Shown here piece by piece: positions 16,647 to 25,164 of a stretch of DNA of 64,000 nt. The DNA lies in NCBI GenBank assembly GCA_003240625.1, contig QFMX01000001.1:124001-188000 (forward strand), given 5' to 3'. A program made the translations under genes and the position numbers. A model generated the notes under the pieces. That model did no database searches and was not told where the DNA came from. It worked only from the letters and a program-made list of their open reading frames with translations. The stretch is from Sphingomonas taxi. Lineage in GTDB: Bacteria > Pseudomonadota > Alphaproteobacteria > Sphingomonadales > Sphingomonadaceae. Positions within the stretch are counted from its first letter, which is position 1. Every line of letters starts with the position of its first letter.

Positions 16647-17930
16647 TCACCGCAGCGGCGGATGGCGGAAGAACCAAAATGCCGAGACGAAGGTTAGCAC
16701 CAGCAACGCAGCGCCGGTCAGCACGCCGGCATCTAGGAACAACCCGAGCCAGTCCCGCCCAGGCGCGGTCGTGCTCCGCATTAGCAACAGACCGATGCTG
16801 CCCGAATAGCCGAACGCGTCCGCCAGATAGATCAGGAATCCCGCGGTGCCAGGCGACGGACTTGCGGCCATGATGCGGTCGAACAGGATCGCGCTGAACG
16901 GGGCATAGGCGAGGTAGATACCGACGCCGGTCAGAATCATGCCGGTCACCGGGCCGATCGCCCCTGCGCGCAACGCCAGCATCGATCCGCCAAGGATCAC
17001 GGCGCCCGCCATGATGACGCCGTGGATCGTGACCACCGCATACCGGTTGTCGCGTACCAGCCCCAGCATCGCCAGGCCGAGCAGCACGATCACCGCAACG
17101 GGCACCTCCGTCGCGATGTACAGCGCAGGCGTCGCCGGGTGATCGAGTGCGATCCACAGTTCGGGCGCGAAATTGTCGCGCAGGTCGCGAAGTGCCGCCA
17201 ACATCGTGTAACCCGCGACCAGCGCGGTCACCGGCACCCAGTGCCGCTTCAGATAGGCGCGCCGTGCCGTCGCATCCATCGGACCGCGAACGCCTCTCGC
17301 CTTCGAGTCCGCGACGTCCGGCGGTGGGGATCGGGCAAGCGCCGCCATGCCGGCCAGCAGCAGCGGCGTGAAGATCAGCCCGGTCAGTGCCGGCATCCAG
17401 AACGCGCCGACGCCGTGCACCAGCAACAGGCTCCCGACCGATCGCGTCGCGCCCGACGAGAGGATGAAGCTTGCGGTCAGGATCGACGCCAGCACCTCCG
17501 AGTTGCGCCGCCCCTCCAGATAGCTGAACACCAGCCCCCAGATCATCCCGAGCGGCAACCCGTTCAGCAGCATCGCCAGCGGGCCAAACCGGGCAGGCAA
17601 CAGCGCCAGCAGCAACAACGCCGCCCACGCCGCGCCGATCAGTGAGAGGATCAGGCGCGTGCGATGCTCCGGCCGATGGACCGACACGACATGCACGCCG
17701 ATCATCTTCGACAGCGCATAGCCGACCGCTTGGGACAGGATCAGCGCCGTCTTGTAGTCGAGCCCGGCGAACACGGCGGGCACGCCGTCGAACCCCGCCG
17801 CGGCGATTGGCTTGCGAAACCCGTACATCGCAAAATACACGCAGAACGCGGCGATGCCCGGCATGATCGTCAATAGCTTGGCCGGGCGCTTCGCCGGGAA
17901 GAGTTTTGACGACGGGGACCACGAGTTCAC
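16647..17930 (-). CDS. DUF5690/MFS-family inner membrane transporter
   Basis: A 427-residue protein with about twelve hydrophobic helices in the major facilitator pattern. The first helix carries VYFAMYGFRKP, reminiscent of the YF-x-RK motif in organophosphate antiporters such as GlpT. A basic central loop (about residues 205-225) separates the halves. It matches what I know as DUF5690 proteins, which have no assigned substrate. Its gene neighbours (phospholipase C, TBDR, DeoR) suggest import of a phospho-headgroup or glycerophosphate, but this is inference. It converges with the DeoR gene and diverges from the siderophore-type receptor. Confidence 0.75.
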   Translation of the reverse strand: MNSWSPSSKLFPAKRPAKLLTIMPGIAAFCVYFAMYGFRKPIAAAGFDGVPAVFAGLDYKTALILSQAVGYALSKMIGVHVVSVHRPEHRTRLILSLIGAAWAALLLLALLPARFGPLAMLLNGLPLGMIWGLVFSYLEGRRNSEVLASILTASFILSSGATRSVGSLLLVHGVGAFWMPALTGLIFTPLLLAGMAALARSPPPDVADSKARGVRGPMDATARRAYLKRHWVPVTALVAGYTMLAALRDLRDNFAPELWIALDHPATPALYIATEVPVAVIVLLGLAMLGLVRDNRYAVVTIHGVIMAGAVILGGSMLALRAGAIGPVTGMILTGVGIYLAYAPFSAILFDRIMAASPSPGTAGFLIYLADAFGYSGSIGLLLMRSTTAPGRDWLGLFLDAGVLTGAALLVLTFVSAFWFFRHPPLR

Positions 17931-18099
17931 CGCCAGTCGCTATGCCAGATACGTTTCACCGGCGTGACACGGCCCTGGTTCTATCGGGGGAGATCGCCGG
18001 CAACCGGTATGATCGCTTGGATGGCGCGAGCACGAAACGCGTCGAAAGCGGCCGCATGATCGACGCGCACCGCCATCAAGCAAACCGCGCAATCTTATT

Positions 18100-18116
18100 G
18101 ATAACGACTTGCATTA
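18100..18116 (+). promoter_or_regulatory. Fur-box-like site before a siderophore-type receptor
   Basis: GATAACGACTTGCATTA agrees with the classical Fur consensus GATAATGATAATCATTA at 12 of 17 positions, with both outer arms intact. It sits 48 bases before the receptor start codon, a place where Fur would block transcription. Not tested; alphaproteobacterial iron regulators can also differ from Fur. Confidence 0.5.
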
Positions 18117-18164
18117 GGTTTTCATACGTTCCAATAGGCCGCAAGCGCTACCTGGGGGAAACGA

Positions 18165-20336
18165 ATGACTGCCTTGCTCGCCGTTCTGATGACCGCGGCC
18201 ACTCTCGATGCCGAGCCCGTCAACAAGCCCGATGTCGGGACCGAACCCCTACTCCAGGCGGGCCAATCGACTGAAGAGATCGTTGTCACCGGCGCACGGA
18301 CCGAGGGCAGCAGCGATTACACGATCCCCGGGCAGACGACCGCGACGCGGCTCAACCTGACACTTCGGGAGACGCCGCAGTCGATCAGCGTCGTCACGCG
18401 CGCGCAGATCGAGGATTTCCAGCTCAACGACGTCAATACGCTGCTTGCCACGGTACCGGGCATCAACGTGCAGGCCGGCGAGACCGACCGCGTCTATTTC
18501 TCCGCGCGCGGCTTCGACATCCAGACGTTCCAGGTCGACGGCATCGGCGTCCCGTTCGCGTTCGGCATCCAGACCGGCTCGATCGACACCGCCTTCTATG
18601 ACCATATCGAAGTGGTCCGTGGCGCGCCCGGTCTGCTGTCCTCGACCGGCAACCCGTCGGCAGTGGTCAACTTCATCCGCAAGCGCCCGACCAAGGACCT
18701 TCAGGTGCGCGCGAGCGGGCAATATGGCTCGTTCGATCAATATCGCGGCGAGGCCGATGTGAGCGTGCCGATCACCAAGGACGGCAGCGTCCGCGCGCGC
18801 GCGGTTGGCGCGTATCAGGACGGCGACAGCTATCTCGACCGCTACGGCCTGCGCCGCTGGGTCGGCTACGGTATCGTCGAGGCGGATCTGGGCGCCAACA
18901 CTACCGTCAGCGCAGGCTATGGCCATCAGGATCACAAGAGCCGCGGCGCGATGTGGGGCGCGATCCCGATCACCTATAGCGACGGCACGCCGCTGGACTT
19001 CGCACGCTCGTCGAACATCGCCCCCGACTGGTCGAGCTGGAACGTCATCGATCGCCAGATCTTCGGCGACATCACGCACCGCTTCGGCAACGGCTGGGTC
19101 GCCCGCGCCAGCGCCATCCGTCGCGCAACCGACGAGAACAACACGCTGTTCTACGTTTACGGCAACCCGCTGCGGAACGATGCGGACGGCATCGGTATCG
19201 ATCCCGCGACCGGCTTCCAGGTCGGCATCCAGAGCTACCCCGGCAAGTTCCGCGCGACCACGCGCAACCTGACGATGGAGGCCTACATCGCCGGGCCCGT
19301 GACGTTCCTCGGCCGCGAGCACGAGATCAACATCGGCGTGAACCGCAGCGCACAGGAATATATCCAGCAGTCGAGCTACGACGACAGCACGATCGGCACG
19401 TACCTGCCTTACCCCGACCTGTTCGCGGGCAATTTCCCGCTGCCCAACTTCCCGACCGAATTCTCGAGCGATCCGATCTCGAGCCAGAACACGCACACCA
19501 CGCGCGAGACCGCTTACGGCCTCATTCGCTTCAACCCCGGCGACGCGGTGAAGGTGATGTTCGGCGGCAACGTGACCCACGCCAAGAGCACGGGCTTCTC
19601 CTACGGCACGAACACCGATTTCGATGCCACCCGCTTCCTGCCGTTCGCAGGCGCGACGGTCGACGTGACGCGCAACCTCAGCGTCTACGGCAGCTACGCG
19701 ACGATCTTCAATCCGCAGAACCAGCTGCTCGACTTCAACCGGCGCATCATCGATCCGATCGAAGGCGAAAACCTCGAACTGGGGATCAAGGGCGACTGGT
19801 TCGCCGGCCGGCTGAACGCGACGGTCGCACTGTTCAGGACGCGGCAGGACAACACCGCAGAGGCGGCCGGCATCGTCGTCGAGAACAACGTCACGCGCAC
19901 CTATTATGTCGGGATCGACGCGCAGTCCGAAGGCGTCGAGATCGATGTCGGCGGTCAGATCGCACCGGGTCTGCAGATGACCGGCGGTTACACCGTGATG
20001 CGGATCGAGGATCCCGAGGGCAATCCGGTCCGCCGCTACGTCGCACGCAATACCGGGCGGCTGAACCTCAGCTATACGCTGCCGATGCTGCCGGCGCTCA
20101 AGCTGGGCGCTGCCGCGCAGTACCAGAGCCGCATCATCTCGCCGAGCGGGCTGGGCCGGCAGGGCAATTACGCGTTGCTCGACCTATTGGCGGCGTACAG
20201 CATCACCCCCAACATATCGGCCGCGGTAAACCTGCGGAACGTCACCAACACCAAATACCTGACCGCAACCAACTTCGACGGCGGCTATTACGGCGCCCCA
20301 CGCTCGGTCATGGGGACGATCAGCGTACGATACTGA
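18165..20336 (+). CDS. TonB-dependent siderophore receptor (FpvA/FhuE/FecA type)
   Basis: A 723-residue outer membrane receptor. It has a short signal (MTALLAVLMTAATLDAEP), a TonB box (EEIVVTGARTEG), and a plug with the siderophore-receptor pattern TPQSISVVTRAQIEDF, TVPGINVQAGETDRVYFSARG, FDIQTFQVDGI and IEVVRGAPGLLSSTGNPSA. The barrel ends RSVMGTISVRY, with an aromatic residue near the end. This is the TonB-siderophore subfamily for ferric hydroxamate or related chelates. A Fur-box-like site lies directly upstream and a strong hairpin follows. No biosynthesis or reductase genes are adjacent; it is a stand-alone unit between divergent and downstream sugar genes. Confidence 0.92.
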   Translation: MTALLAVLMTAATLDAEPVNKPDVGTEPLLQAGQSTEEIVVTGARTEGSSDYTIPGQTTATRLNLTLRETPQSISVVTRAQIEDFQLNDVNTLLATVPGINVQAGETDRVYFSARGFDIQTFQVDGIGVPFAFGIQTGSIDTAFYDHIEVVRGAPGLLSSTGNPSAVVNFIRKRPTKDLQVRASGQYGSFDQYRGEADVSVPITKDGSVRARAVGAYQDGDSYLDRYGLRRWVGYGIVEADLGANTTVSAGYGHQDHKSRGAMWGAIPITYSDGTPLDFARSSNIAPDWSSWNVIDRQIFGDITHRFGNGWVARASAIRRATDENNTLFYVYGNPLRNDADGIGIDPATGFQVGIQSYPGKFRATTRNLTMEAYIAGPVTFLGREHEINIGVNRSAQEYIQQSSYDDSTIGTYLPYPDLFAGNFPLPNFPTEFSSDPISSQNTHTTRETAYGLIRFNPGDAVKVMFGGNVTHAKSTGFSYGTNTDFDATRFLPFAGATVDVTRNLSVYGSYATIFNPQNQLLDFNRRIIDPIEGENLELGIKGDWFAGRLNATVALFRTRQDNTAEAAGIVVENNVTRTYYVGIDAQSEGVEIDVGGQIAPGLQMTGGYTVMRIEDPEGNPVRRYVARNTGRLNLSYTLPMLPALKLGAAAQYQSRIISPSGLGRQGNYALLDLLAAYSITPNISAAVNLRNVTNTKYLTATNFDGGYYGAPRSVMGTISVRY

Positions 20337-20360
20337 CGGGCAGGTGCGCGGGGTAAGCGT

Positions 20361-20387
20361 GGCAACGGCGGCTAGTTCGCCGTTGCC
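20361..20387 (+). terminator. Hairpin terminator after the siderophore receptor
   Basis: A perfect ten-base-pair stem GGCAACGGCG / CGCCGTTGCC with a seven-base loop starts 25 bases after the receptor stop. There is no clear T-tract, so termination may be only partly intrinsic. Confidence 0.55.
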
Positions 20388-20556
20388 GTGGTGCATGCCC
20401 TGCGCGACCGGACTGCCCCTGCTCCAAACTAGCCATTCCGATGACGGTGAAGCGCGTGTAGACCTAAGCGGTCAGGACCTGCAGTGTTCGACTTAAGCGG
20501 CCGACACGAGCGGCATCATACGACGCTGTCCGAGCAGCGCTGACACGGGAGAAGGC

Positions 20557-21729
20557 ATGAAAAACTTACTGCTGGCCGCGCTCGCGGCGACGAGTGCACT
20601 GAGCGCCGGCACCGCCGACGCCCGTCCGCGCTGGACCGAGGCGCAGGCCACCGCATGGTACGCCAAGCAACCCTGGCTGGTGGGTGCGAACTACACCCCC
20701 GCCTCCGCGATCAACCAGCTCGAAATGTGGCAGGCGACGACGTGGGATCCCAAGCGGATCGACTACGAACTGGGGCTCGCCCAGGGTATCGGGATGAACA
20801 CGATGCGCGTGTTCCTCCACGACCAGCTCTGGGTCCAGGATCCCGAAGGTTTCAAGCGCCGCGTCGACGAATTCCTGACGATGGCGCGCGCGCACGGCAT
20901 CCGTCCGCTGTTCGTGCTGTTCGACAGCTGCTGGGATCCCGATCCAAAGCTCGGGCCACAGCATCCGCCGATCCCCGGCGTGCACAATTCGGGCTGGGTG
21001 CAGGGTCCGGGCCTGCCGGGGTTGCGCGACCGGAGCCGCTACCCTGCGTACAAGGCGTATGTGCAGGGAATCGTCGGCGCGTTCGCCAAGGACGACCGCA
21101 TCCTGGGCTGGGACGTCTGGAACGAACCCGACAACGGCGCCGATCAGTATAAGGGCCAGGAGGGCAAGGAACCGCTGGTCCGGGCGCTGCTGGCGCAGGC
21201 GTTCGACTGGGCACGCGACGCCGACCCGTCGCAGCCGCTGACCTCGGGCGTGTGGCAGCATGACGACTGGACCCCGACCGGTGGCAAGCTGTCGCCGATG
21301 GAGAAGCTGCAGCTCGGCCAGTCCGACGTCATCACGTTCCACGATTACAGCTGGCCCGAAACGTTCGAGGCGCGCGTGCGTCAATTATTGCCGTACAACC
21401 GGCCGATCCTGTGCACCGAATATATGGCGCGCGGCAACGGATCGACGTTCGACGGCTCGCTGCCGATCGCCAAGCGCTACAATGTCGCCATGATGAACTG
21501 GGGGTTCGTCGACGGGAAGACGCAGACCCGCCTGCCCTGGGACAGCTGGAAAAAGCCGTATGTGATGGAGGAACCGACGATCTGGTTCCACGAGGTCTTC
21601 CGCGCCGATGGCACGCCGTATCGCAAGGCGGAGACCGATCTGATCCGCCGGCTCAGCGCGGCACCCAAGACCGTGGTCCCCGGTGAACCGACCACCGTGC
21701 CGCAGTCCGGCACACGTCGCCGCCGCTGA
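20557..21729 (+). CDS. Secreted GH5-like (cellulase-family) glycoside hydrolase
   Basis: A 390-residue enzyme with a Sec signal (MKNLLLAALAATSALSAGTA). It has a clan GH-A TIM barrel: GMNTMRVFLHDQLW on strand 3, acid/base E190 in GWDVWNEPDN, ITFHDYSWPE, and probable nucleophile E288 in ILCTEYM. It probably cleaves beta-linked mannan, glucan or xylan backbones, but the exact subfamily cannot be named by eye. The tail after about residue 365 is Pro/Thr/Arg-rich. It is monocistronic, transcribed towards the GH92 gene; 63 bases with a CCGGGG repeat separate the convergent stops. Confidence 0.82.
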   Translation: MKNLLLAALAATSALSAGTADARPRWTEAQATAWYAKQPWLVGANYTPASAINQLEMWQATTWDPKRIDYELGLAQGIGMNTMRVFLHDQLWVQDPEGFKRRVDEFLTMARAHGIRPLFVLFDSCWDPDPKLGPQHPPIPGVHNSGWVQGPGLPGLRDRSRYPAYKAYVQGIVGAFAKDDRILGWDVWNEPDNGADQYKGQEGKEPLVRALLAQAFDWARDADPSQPLTSGVWQHDDWTPTGGKLSPMEKLQLGQSDVITFHDYSWPETFEARVRQLLPYNRPILCTEYMARGNGSTFDGSLPIAKRYNVAMMNWGFVDGKTQTRLPWDSWKKPYVMEEPTIWFHEVFRADGTPYRKAETDLIRRLSAAPKTVVPGEPTTVPQSGTRRRR

Positions 21730-21740
21730 CGGCGCAGGGT

Positions 21741-21763
21741 CCGGGGCCGGGGCCGGGGCCGGG
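21741..21763. repeat. CCGGGG hexanucleotide repeat between convergent genes
   Basis: Three full copies of CCGGGG plus five bases lie between the GH5 and GH92 stops. The runs of four G could form a G-quadruplex on the plus strand. The same hexamer, in opposite orientation, recurs at 23865-23888 inside the GH92 signal peptide. Confidence 0.8.
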
Positions 21764-21792
21764 CACACGATCCCGGCCTCGATCGCGGCGTA

Positions 21793-23996
21793 TTACGGCA
21801 GGACCGAAGCGGAGCGTCCCCAGTGGTTTGGCGTGCGGCCCAGCTCGAGTTCCAGCATGCCGCCCTGGACGATCGCGGCCTGCGTCAGGAAGGGTACGTC
21901 GAGCGGTTGTCCGTTCAGCCTCGCCGCGCGGATGTAACGCGTACCCGCCCCCTGCCCGCGCGCGACGATGGTGAAGGTCCGCCCGTTCTCGAGCGTGATC
22001 CGGGTACGCGGCTGGTGCGGCGCGTGGAGATAATAGAGATCGCTGCCAAGCTTCGGGAACAGCCCGATGCGGTTGAAGACATAATGCGAACGCATCGCGC
22101 CGCTGTCCTCGTCGCCGGGATAGGCGTTCGCGGTAAACCGCCTGAAGACCACATCGGCATAATAGCTCGCCAGGTCCGGCCGACCGACGTCGCTGAAGAG
22201 CCACGGCGTTGAGAAGGACGGCTCGTTGGTGAAATCGATCAGCTTGGCATCGAAGGCGTGCTGCAGTCGCCGGGTGAAGGCCACTCGCCCTCCCATGATC
22301 GCCACCATCCCGGGCACATCGTGGACCGGCGCGTAGGAATAAATCCACCCCGTGCCTTCGTAGAAGCCGAAATTGTCGTGCGTCTTTCCGTCCCAGCCCC
22401 GCTTGGGATCGTTGGGCTGGAAACGCCCGTCGGCAAAGCGGGGACCGACAAAGCCGGTATATCCGTCGCTCACGGCATTCGCGTCCCATACGTTACGCCA
22501 GTTGCTCGCCCGCTTCGCCAACACCGCTGCCTCGTCCGGACGGTCCGTACCCGCCGCCAGCCTTGCCGCGTAATAGTCGTTGAGCGCCATGCCCGTGGTG
22601 GCCGAACCCGAGCGCGACCGCTGCGGCGTTCCTTCGGGACTGCGATCGTCGACCGCGAAATAGCCGTCGACGAGATACCGTGGCCGGCGCCGTTCGAACG
22701 CGTTGAACAGGGCGACATCGGCGGCTTTCGTCCAGTCGACCCCAGCTACGCCGCGCAGGCCGCGCCATAGCGTTCCCATGTCCGGATGAACGATCCGATC
22801 ACGCCCGCGTAGGTCCTGGGCCGGACGATCGACATCAGGGGATAGAGCGTGTGGTACGTATCCCATAATGTGTAGTGATCGTCATAGAGCGGCGACGTCC
22901 GCTCGCTTTTCACCTGGTCCTGCGATCGATCGCGGGGCTGGATCGTGCTGTGATACAACGACGTGTAGAACCGGCGGCGATCTGCCTTGCCGACGCCCTC
23001 GATCGTGATGCGTGCCAGGGCGTCGTTCCAGGCCTTGGCCGCCGCCATCCGGACACCGGCCAGATCCCAGCCGGGTATGTCCTGCTCGAGCAACTCCTCT
23101 GCGCGCTGCGCGCTGGCGAACGAGACCGCGATCTTCATCTCGATGGGTTTGCGATCTGTGCTGCCGAACGTCCACCAGGCGCGCAGCGGCTGATCGGCGG
23201 GGGCGCTGCCGCTAGTCGCGCCTGCCTGCCGCACGTTCGATCGCTCGATGCCCCACGCGGTCGGCTTCGCATCGACCTTTGCGACGAACCAGATATCGAC
23301 CTGCGCGGGCGACCAGTAGTTCTTGGTGCGGACCCGGCCGACGATCTTCCCTTCATCGGGAAACAGCGTCACGTCGGACCCCGCGCTCCCCATTTGGCCC
23401 ATGATCTTGCGGGTGACGTCGAACAGCAGGTGCGCATCGTCGGACCTGAAGCCGGAGTGGGGAAAAGTGAACCGGTACAGCGCGGCATGGTGCGCCGGGG
23501 CAATCTCCACGTCGGTGCCATAGCGCGTCAGGGTCACCGAATAGCCGTCGGCCGCTGCATGCTCGTTCCGCTTTGGCGAGAGATGATCGGCTTCCCGCGT
23601 CTGCAACGTGCCGGTCTGGGGCGAGACGAGAAACGTGCCGTAGCTCGGCGTGCCGCCATACCCTTGCGTATGGAGTTGCGCAAACCCGCTCAGCGGTGCG
23701 TCGCGGTCATAGCCCGCATTGCTCGTCGTCGACGTGATCGTGTTCGGGCTCGGGTGGATCGATCCGGCGGGCAGCGTCGGACCGGGGATCGTGTCGCCCT
23801 GGTCGTCATCGCCCGTGCCGAGCAGTGGGTCGACATATTGGCTGAGCGATACGTGATCCTGACCGGCCCCGGCCCCCGCCCCGGCCCCTCCCTGCGCCAC
23901 CAACGCCAGCGAGGCCAGCGCAAGACCGAAACCGACCGACGACAGCGACGCGGCGGGCCGCCGCGCGCGTGCCGGTCCGCCCCTCCACCGGTTCAT
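21793..23996 (-). pseudogene. GH92 alpha-mannosidase-family gene, broken by an internal deletion/frameshift
   Basis: A GH92 enzyme (calcium-dependent exo-alpha-mannosidase family) split over two frames. The N-terminal part (23996 to 22746, 416 residues) has a Sec signal, the beta-sandwich start YVDPLLGTGDDDQGDTIPGP, and the (alpha/alpha)6 barrel up to LWDTYHTLYPLMS and FIRTWERYG, then ends after five unrelated residues. The C-terminal part resumes in another frame from about 22770 with RGLRGVAG and continues through DEDSGAM (catalytic base region) to 21793. The roughly 35 residues expected between ERYG and RGLRG are absent from every frame. They normally hold the W-x-L-x-G-x-E-T-x-x-M acid motif. 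So this is more than a single-base slip, unless the assembly dropped about 100 bases. The start overlaps the upstream oxidoreductase stop (ATGA). Confidence 0.8.
23865..23888. repeat. GGCCCC hexanucleotide repeat in the GH92 signal peptide
   Basis: Four tandem hexamers (three GGCCCC and one CGCCCC) encode the alternating Gly-Ala run GAGAGAG at the end of the GH92 signal peptide. It has the opposite orientation to the 21741-21763 repeat, so the two form an inverted pair flanking most of the broken gene. Confidence 0.7.
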
Positions 23997-25150
23997 CGTC
24001 TTGCAGGGGTCGCGCGTGCCTCGGCAGTCAGCACGAGTTCGGCCGCGAGCAGCGCACCCTCCTGATCCTGCGCGACCGACGTGTGTTCGACGAGATCCGT
24101 CACGAACTGCGGCCCGAACGGCAACGGCACCTTCGAGCAATCGAGATAGCGCGTCCCCTTCTTGTCGGCGATCAGCAGGTGGTTGCCGCCCGGCCGCCCC
24201 GCGATGTCCACATATTTACGGAGCTCGATATAGCCCTCTGTGCCGAGGATGAAGAGGCGGCCGTCGCCCCAGGTCGGCAGGCCGTCGGGCGTGAACCAGT
24301 CGACCCGGACATAGCCCGAGCCGCCGTCGCCGCTCAGCATCATGTCGCCGAAATCCTCGAACTTGGGATGCGCGGGATTGCCGAAGTTCCCCGTCTGCGA
24401 TGCGAGCACCTGCGCGCGCTTGCTGCCCGTCAGGTAGACGAACTGGTCGGCCTGGTGACTGCCGACATCGGTCAGGATACCGCCGTTCTGCGCCGGGTCC
24501 CAGAACCAGTCGGGACGGCTCGCGGCGGACAACCGGTGCGGTGCGAGGTTCACGGTCTGGATCACCCGCCCGATCGCGCCGTCATGGACGAGTTGCCCCG
24601 CCATCACCGCGGCAGGCACCTCGAGCCGTTCGGAATACATGATCCCGTATTTGCGCCCGGTCTCCTTGATCGCGCGGCGGACGTCGGCAAGCTGCTTCAG
24701 CGTCGTCACCGCCGCCTTGTCGCTGAGATAATCCTTGCCCGCACGCATGACCCGGATGCCCAGCGGCGCGCGCAGGCTGGGGATCGCCGCGCTGCACACC
24801 AGCTTGATCGTTCGGTCGTCGAGGATCTCCTGCTCGGATCGCGCAAGCTTCACGTCGCCGTAGCGCTTCCTGAACATCGCGATCTGTTTCGGATCGGTTG
24901 CGTAGAAAGTCGTGAGCACGCCGCCGCCGCGGATGATCGCATCGGTGATGCCATAGATGTGGTTGTGGTCCATCCCGATCACCGCAAATGGTAGGCGGTA
25001 TTTCGCCTCCGGTGCCGGACGCGCGACCGCACCCTCGGTGGGCGCATCGCCGCGCGTGGCGGATTGCGCGAACGCGTCGGCGGCAAACCCGGCGGCAAGG
25101 CCAGCGGTCAGGCCAAGTCCGAGGACCCCGCGTCGGTTGGTATCGGTCAC
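23993..25150 (-). CDS. Tat-exported Gfo/Idh/MocA-family oxidoreductase, copy 1
   Basis: A 385-residue NAD(P)-type oxidoreductase. The Tat leader is TDTNRRGVLGLGLTAGLA. The Rossmann half follows with LPFAVIGMDHNHIYGI, then the alpha/beta half with VGSHQADQFVYL, where the His is at the usual catalytic position. The usual EKP motif is replaced by SDKAAV, keeping the lysine. The last residues (EGALLAAELVLTAEA) are typical of the family. Exported members of this family are linked to oxidation of the C3 hydroxyl of glycosides. The gene is fifth in the operon, between the second oxidoreductase (14-base gap) and GH92 (overlap). The substrate is not known. Confidence 0.87.
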   Translation of the reverse strand: MTDTNRRGVLGLGLTAGLAAGFAADAFAQSATRGDAPTEGAVARPAPEAKYRLPFAVIGMDHNHIYGITDAIIRGGGVLTTFYATDPKQIAMFRKRYGDVKLARSEQEILDDRTIKLVCSAAIPSLRAPLGIRVMRAGKDYLSDKAAVTTLKQLADVRRAIKETGRKYGIMYSERLEVPAAVMAGQLVHDGAIGRVIQTVNLAPHRLSAASRPDWFWDPAQNGGILTDVGSHQADQFVYLTGSKRAQVLASQTGNFGNPAHPKFEDFGDMMLSGDGGSGYVRVDWFTPDGLPTWGDGRLFILGTEGYIELRKYVDIAGRPGGNHLLIADKKGTRYLDCSKVPLPFGPQFVTDLVEHTSVAQDQEGALLAAELVLTAEARATPARR

Positions 25151-25164
25151 AGCTATTCCCCTTG

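Noticed and set aside
17435..17460. SGATRS in the DUF5690 carrier (residues about 159-164), resembling an ApbE flavinylation site
   Set aside because: It lies at a predicted membrane helix, without the preceding acidic residue, and about 9 kb from the ApbE-like gene; a chance match is likelier.
20470..20479. GGTCAGGACC palindrome before GH5 as a further GntR site
   Set aside because: The arms match, but the central spacing is two bases, not the single base of the other sites, and the T/A flanks are missing.
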